From Cypionkella sp. (GTDB lineage: Bacteria > Pseudomonadota > Alphaproteobacteria > Rhodobacterales > Rhodobacteraceae), in assembly GCF_028290025.1 (NCBI RefSeq), contig NZ_JAQGKQ010000093.1, positions 1-64,000 of the forward strand: a DNA stretch of 64,000 bases, given 5' to 3'. Below are positions 62,571-64,000 of this stretch, in pieces (the first letter of the stretch is position 1; the number at the start of each line of letters is the position of its first letter). The notes beneath the pieces are model-generated. The model did not search any database, was not told the DNA's origin, and saw only the letters and a list, made by a program, of their open reading frames with translations. The translations under genes and the position numbers were made by a program.

Positions 62571-63980
62571 TCACTCCTCGCGGAATGCCATTTTGAAATA
62601 GTCGGTAAACGGTTTCAAAAGGTAGCTCATCGGCGAGCGTGCGCCGGTTTCTATGAACGCCTCAACTGGCATACCGGGCAGTAGGGTTTGGGTTTTCAGC
62701 TTGGCCAACTCGCCCTCATCCAACAGAATCTCGGCGCGGAAATAGCTGGCTTGGGTGCGTTGATCGACCAAAGCATCCGCCGAAATCGTCGCGACATGGC
62801 CGAAAATCTCTGGTGTGGTGCGCGCCGAAAATGCCGGAAACGCCAGCCGTACGTGTTGGCCCACGTGGACTTCATCAATATGGATCGGTTGAATCTGCGC
62901 GGTAATGACCAAGGGGCGATCCTGCGGGATGATATAGAGCACGGGTTCGGCTGCGCGCAAAACCGAGCGCGGCGAGGTGACTTGCAGGCCAAGCACCAGC
63001 CCCGAAACTGGCGCGCGAATCTCTAGCCGGGCGATGCGTTCGATCAGGGCGCGGCGACGTTCGACGAGTTCCAAGGCTTGCGGACCAAGGTCGCGCAGTT
63101 GCGTGCTGGCTTCTTCGCGGCGCACGGCGGCGAGGCGCAAAACCTCCAGATCAATCTCGGTGCCACGGCCTTCGGCTTGGGCTTTGGAAGAGATCAGCTC
63201 CCCCATGCTGCCTTGCAGCGATGCCTTGTTGCGCTCTAATTCAAGCACTCGGCTGGATTGTGCAAGACCCTTGTCCAGCAAGGTTTGCTGCGCCGTCAGC
63301 TCTTGTTGGATAAGGGCGAGCTGTTGTTTTAATGCGTCTATCTGGGCGTCTATGCCTTCAATCTGCGAGGTGATCTGGCCTTCGCGTTTGACCAATTGAT
63401 CGCCTTGGCGGGCAAGACTTTCCTTGCGGGCAAAGAAAAGGTTGCGCTGGCCTTCGATCTGTTCGGCCACATCGGCGCGGGTTTTGGCAAGATCGGCGAT
63501 TTCACCGCTGAAGTTTGGCGCATCTTTGTCGTCACGTTCGGCTTCCAGACGGGCCTTGCGGGCGAGCATTTCAAACAACTGGCCTTCAACGATAGAGAGC
63601 TCCGATTGCAGCAAGCTGCCGTCCAGCCGGATCAGCAAATCACCCGCTTTCACCGCTTGTGCTTCTTTCACCGCAATTTCGGCAACAACCCCACCGTCAG
63701 GGTGGTTTACGATTTGCTTGTTCTGCTCAACCTCAAGCTGGCCGCCGGCGACGATAGCGCCGTCAATTTCAGTGGTCAGCGACCAGCCGCCAAAACCGAA
63801 TATCAAGAGCGCAACGGTAACAAGCCCGAGGATCACCGGGCGGCGGGCTGACCATGCGGGAGCGAGACTGGACGGCGGATTGGCGGCTGCGGATGAGGCT
63901 GCTGCGGTTGCGGCTGCTACGGGTAAAATGGTCGCGGTTGAGCCTGTGGCGGGGCGAAGCTGCACGGGCGTCTGGCTCAT
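62571..63980 (-). CDS. HlyD-family type I secretion periplasmic adaptor (second copy)
   Basis: 469 residues. A Pro/Ala/Thr-rich cytoplasmic N-terminus (about 45 residues) precedes one membrane helix (PVILGLVTVALLIFGFGGWS). The lipoyl-like half-motifs are VNHPDGGVVAEIAVKEAQAV and IRAPVSGLVLGLQV. A long coiled coil runs from about 115 to 310, and the C-terminal barrel ends TLLPGMPVEAFIETGARSPM. It has the PrtE/RsaE size and style, typical of RTX or S-layer protein exporters. A GGAGG ribosome-binding site is present. The stop of an upstream gene, probably the ABC ATPase, overlaps its start. Confidence 0.93.
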   Translation of the reverse strand: MSQTPVQLRPATGSTATILPVAAATAAASSAAANPPSSLAPAWSARRPVILGLVTVALLIFGFGGWSLTTEIDGAIVAGGQLEVEQNKQIVNHPDGGVVAEIAVKEAQAVKAGDLLIRLDGSLLQSELSIVEGQLFEMLARKARLEAERDDKDAPNFSGEIADLAKTRADVAEQIEGQRNLFFARKESLARQGDQLVKREGQITSQIEGIDAQIDALKQQLALIQQELTAQQTLLDKGLAQSSRVLELERNKASLQGSMGELISSKAQAEGRGTEIDLEVLRLAAVRREEASTQLRDLGPQALELVERRRALIERIARLEIRAPVSGLVLGLQVTSPRSVLRAAEPVLYIIPQDRPLVITAQIQPIHIDEVHVGQHVRLAFPAFSARTTPEIFGHVATISADALVDQRTQASYFRAEILLDEGELAKLKTQTLLPGMPVEAFIETGARSPMSYLLKPFTDYFKMAFREE

Positions 63981-64000
63981 GATACGCCTCCGGGCGCTGT
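63977..64000 (-). CDS. 3' end of an upstream gene, probably a type I secretion ABC ATPase
   Basis: Only seven codons (TAPGGVS) and a TGA are inside the window. The TGA overlaps the hlyD ATG by 3 bases (ATGA arrangement). In type I secretion operons the ABC ATPase/permease gene normally sits directly before hlyD with such coupling. The identity is therefore an inference from gene order, not from sequence. Confidence 0.35.
   Translation of the reverse strand, partial: TAPGGVS

Overview
The window looks like the chromosome of a Rhodobacteraceae (roseobacter-group) alphaproteobacterium. Four things point there: a complete PhyR-NepR-EcfG general stress relay, found only in Alphaproteobacteria; a DddQ-type DMSP lyase; the order rpsT, dnaA, dnaN, recF, gyrB; and a run of family proteins typical of this lineage. 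The DNA is moderately GC-rich and densely coding. I see no insertion sequence, prophage, integrase or CRISPR array.

Layout. 1-6 kb: flagellar genes (3' end of fliP on +; flgE-flgK-flgL-flgI and motB on -). 6-16 kb: a type I secretion adaptor, lineage-restricted envelope proteins, a TagO/VasI-like secreted protein, fadH, a periplasmic glutathione peroxidase, a GntR-type LacI regulator with its operator, tRNA-Arg(CCT), an SH3b protein and a cell wall hydrolase. 16-27.6 kb: a SorC-type regulator divergent from a ten-gene catabolic operon. This holds a sugar ABC importer, acetoin-dehydrogenase-like E1 alpha, E1 beta and an unusual E2, an AhpD-like protein, an FGGY kinase and two short-chain dehydrogenases. 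27.6-33.3 kb: a polyamine-type ABC importer ending in a third dehydrogenase, with a divergent LuxR-type regulator. 33.3-37.5 kb: a TetR/membrane-protein pair with two operators, an ABC exporter and the DMSP lyase. 37.5-46 kb: gyrB, a LysE exporter, a GNAT protein, recF, dnaN, dnaA and rpsT. 46-51.3 kb: the general stress response locus and two stress-type membrane proteins, with recognisable EcfG promoters. 51.5-64 kb: a LysR regulator, an OmpA-like protein and housekeeping genes (cinA-like, map, rsmD, phhB, a GST, gdpD, ridA and others), then a second type I secretion adaptor whose partner gene runs off the right edge.

Most interesting points. The SorC-controlled operon reads as a pathway in which an imported polyol or deoxy-sugar is oxidised, phosphorylated and cleaved thiolytically by an acetoin-dehydrogenase-type complex. 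Its E2 has two lipoyl domains, an E3-binding domain and an alpha/beta hydrolase where the acyltransferase would be. The EcfG promoter between phyR and nepR is an almost perfect palindrome that should fire in both directions. The linked histidine kinase has degenerate ATP-binding boxes. A 17-bp-stem hairpin lies upstream of dnaA, and both type I adaptor genes are followed by a related extragenic sequence.

All assignments come from reading the sequence and from family knowledge. No search was run.
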